A stretch of 64,000 bases of DNA, from the NCBI GenBank assembly GCA_947561715.1, contig OX387203.1, positions 15,562,001 through 15,626,000 of the forward strand, written 5' to 3'. This document shows positions 61,666 through 64,000 of this stretch, piece after piece; within the stretch, counting starts at the first letter, position 1; each line of letters starts with the position of its first letter. Source of the stretch: Ascidia mentula. Taxonomy: Eukaryota > Chordata > Ascidiacea > Phlebobranchia > Ascidiidae. The notes beneath the pieces are model-generated. The model was not told where the DNA came from and searched no databases. It worked only from the letters and a program-made list of their open reading frames with translations. The translations under genes and the position numbers were made by a program.

Positions 61666-61686
61666 TCGCGACATGGAAACATAGTA
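61666..61686 (-). repeat. Right terminal inverted repeat of the Harbinger element
   Basis: 21 bp, the exact inverse of 58193-58213, followed by the ATA duplication. Confidence 0.93.
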
Positions 61687-64000
61687 ATAGTCAACACAGG
61701 AATTTTGTAATGGGTCGACATACAACAATTTCCGTTTTCCAATGTTGACAGCAAGAAGAATCCAATGTCTTTTAGTTATCCAAGGCAAAAAAATTATTTG
61801 TTTTTTGTCAAGAGAGATGCCACTCCACAGTCGTTTAATAGAGCCTTTTTGTACTAATGTACGGACCACCATAGAACATACATACAGTGTATGGCTGTTG
61901 GCAGTGGTTAATCTCCACAAGTAACTGTTAATAACTTCATCAGTTAACCAGCCAGGGATGAACTCTTGATCTTTAGATTTTAACATCGCTTTTTCACTGT
62001 CCGGTAAAACAGGTTCAACTGTTTTTAGATCCAACATACAGAGAGAATGTGGCCCATTTTTTAAAATCTGCTGATCAATCTTGGTTCGTTTGTTTACAAT
62101 CTTTGGGGTTTAATGTTTGTGGCTTGCACCTTTTTATGTGATTTGTTTGCAATATAGGCTGGTGTGACAAAGTCATCATCCGTGTGTTCTAAAATAAATG
62201 TCTTGTTTGATTTTTATTTCAACCCTGTTGCAGGAAACAAGGTTTTGACTTGTGTAAAGGTCTCATGAGGTTTGCTATAGCACCAACTCTTGAAGTATAT
62301 GGATTTGGTTTTGGTTGTTTTCTGGGCAGCTCATCATTTTTCGATAGTGGATATGATGGTCTTTTTCTTTTAAGGGTCTTCAGTTTGGGGGTTTGACTTA
62401 TTCTAAAACCACCATCGAAAGAACATGCCTTCGTAAAATTTGATAACCATGTTTCAATATTTGCAGCCGCATCATCCAAAACATCTGATGAAGTAACATC
62501 ATAGGACATATCCAGCAAGGCCTTTGTCACTTCAACAAACTTATGGTGGCTTTTCTGCAATTTTGAACTTTTATTGGAAGGAACGCTGTTTTCTTCATAA
62601 TCATTTGAATGTGTTGGTTTATCAAATTGCTTGGTTGCAGGTTCATCCATTTTCTTTGATGCTTGTTGAACCGATAGTTGACCAACAATTTCTGGATCCA
62701 GTATCATATGTACTGAATTGTGGTACCATGGAGGTAGACTATACCAGTCTACATCATTGTACTTTTCAAAAACAGCAAACATGTGCTTGCAAGGCAAAAA
62801 ATACCTTGTAAAATCTGCACATGTGCATTTGGGAAAAGCAGCAGTTCCTCCGAAATTTATGGAATAAATTTCATCCTTTGAGCAACTTTTTGTCGAAAAA
62901 ACATTCCCATTCCTTTCAATTGTACTTGCTGTGACATTCGATGATTCCCCAATTCGCTGCATGCAATGCTTCACTATTTTTCGAGGTCGGTTTTGAAGGA
63001 AGAGGGGAACAAAGTCACTGTAGCTTCGATAGTGACTTGAGGATCTCATATTTTCTTGTTGATACCTAAAATGACAAGTGTAACCTATTTGCTAATGATT
63101 TTATACATTTACACATACACACAGTGTAATTTAAACTTACTTAACCAACCCTTCTGGCAGAAACTCTTTATGTAAAACTGTAATCAGGCCAGAAAGAGAT
63201 CTGTCTGTTCTAAAACGAATGTGACATTCTTTTAAAATTCGATTTTGTCATTCAACGCCATTGTTGGTTCGTATAAGAACCTTTAGGCGATCTGCTCGGT
63301 AAACCCACAACCATCTCTAAAACACAGCAAACAGTAGTAGATGTATCTGTATTAATACTATGTTAAACCTCATTTCTTCCTTCTTTTTCTGCCAACCAAA
63401 CAATAGTGAAATATTTTTGAAGCCTTTTGTTGTCTTTCCAGTAAGAGCTAGACTGAAATTTGTTTAAAGATTTTTGAAAACATTCCTTGCTTTCAGCATT
63501 TGCAATAGCTCTCATAACGGCTAACACACTTTCTCTATAATCCCCAACATTATTTTCAGATTTTTTCACCCAGCGCTCCCATGCCTGCTCTCGGTGGAAG
63601 TCACATATAAGCACTCGACAATCTGAAGTGATAAATGATAATATCATCTAGCATTAATGTCTATTTAACCTCTCTTAAAATGCAAGGTAACGAAACACTC
63701 ATAACATATATAAACAAAATCTCTTACCTTTAAAAACACTTTCAAGTGCATGAATTTCAGCATCGCATTTGTCTGTCATGAAAAATGCTGGTTTCCAATT
63801 TGGTGTCCATTGTTTAAGAACTGAGAGTGCTTCTTCTATGTCAAATTGCCGTTCATTTTGAGTGATGAAAGTTGCAACAACTTGATACCCAACGTTTGTC
63901 TTCACACAAACAAAAAACAATGGCAATGCATATTTAGATGTTTTATACGTGGCATCCATAAGGCAAATGTCTTGACCATAACGCAGTAGAAGTCTGCGCT

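Larger units (their letters stand above)
58193..61686. mobile_element. PIF/Harbinger DNA transposon, 3494 bp, apparently intact
   Basis: Perfect 21-bp terminal inverted repeats start TACTATGTTTCCATGTCGCG (58193-58213 and inverted at 61666-61686). ATA flanks both ends (58190-58192 and 61687-61689). Treating this as the 3-bp duplication makes the interrupted Ulp1 gene read in frame (NSCVDY then VKGLSMAK), whereas a 2-bp TA duplication would put a stop there. Two converging genes, the DDE transposase (minus) and the Myb-like protein (plus), have open frames and matching splice phases. The copy could therefore be autonomous. Confidence 0.93.
57794..64000 (-). pseudogene. MULE transposase, SWIM zinc finger, Ulp1 (C48) protease and PHD-like end, split by a Harbinger; partial at the right edge
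   Basis: On the minus strand the gene enters from the right edge. Exons: 63728-64000 with LMDATYKTSKYALPLF and FFMTDKCDAEIHALE (first two MULE Asp residues); 63369-63622 with LICDFHREQAWERW; 63141-63316; and from 63065 to 62219. The last has a SWIM finger, CTCADFTRYFLPCKH (CxC...CxH). Phases agree at all joins. A TGA at 63248-63250 (probably from CGA) breaks the third exon. After a non-open stretch (62219-62090) comes an Ulp1 protease. The His (KRHWILLA) and Asp (LYVDPLQ) lie right of the Harbinger; the Gln and Cys (HQPHSGSCGVFVC) lie left of it. The C-terminus (CKFC, CTRC, FHTEC, VCPN) is PHD-like but stops one residue after the last VCP. The protein would join MULE transposition with a SUMO/ubiquitin-like protease. 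This copy is dead. Confidence 0.75.

Overview
The window is metazoan nuclear DNA. Genes are broken into short introns with GT-AG boundaries, there is a Pol III snRNA array, and the transposons are of animal type (MULE, CACTA/EnSpm, PIF/Harbinger, hAT). Nothing in the sequence allows a closer identification, and no LTR or LINE reverse transcriptase was recognised.

Positions 1-39043 are a tandem array of a 1145-bp unit: 34 complete units and a truncated 35th. Each unit has one U6 snRNA gene with a TATA element upstream and T-runs downstream. The other ~970 bp is spacer with no recognisable gene. It contains a cluster of CCAAT, GC-box and CRE-like sites and a 19-bp direct repeat. In reading the array I saw only two base differences between units. 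The array stops inside the last U6 gene, where U6 joins a 40-bp sequence that occurs again at 49359-49398.

Positions 39.4-49.3 kb hold two decayed minus-strand genes of transposon character. The first (39456-44480) is an eight-exon gene of the DUF6729-like kind. Its first exon is split by a 438-bp hAT-type MITE with a perfect 8-bp target duplication, and its large exon has a frame break. The second (44904-48236) encodes a PHD finger, an OTU protease domain and a MULE transposase core. It has a premature stop and frameshifts.

Positions 49.3-57.6 kb appear to hold one plus-strand gene built largely of microexons. It is interrupted at the 5' end of an exon by a 5955-bp CACTA element (49712-55666). 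That element carries a frameshifted transposase and a second, SAMD3-like gene. The microexons (55797-57418) include eleven consecutive phase-0 exons of exactly 24 nt, each encoding an 8-residue repeat. The last eight lie in a 292-bp three-exon higher-order tandem repeat. This is the most unusual structure in the window.

Positions 57.8-64.0 kb are a minus-strand MULE gene (MULE transposase, SWIM zinc finger, Ulp1/C48 protease, PHD-like end) that runs off the right edge. It has a premature stop and is split inside its protease by a 3494-bp Harbinger element (58193-61686). The Harbinger is intact: 21-bp perfect TIRs, a 3-bp target duplication, a six-exon DDE transposase (402 aa) and a six-exon Myb-like partner (256 aa), all with consistent splice phases. 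The region is therefore a nest of elements beside an almost uniform snRNA array.
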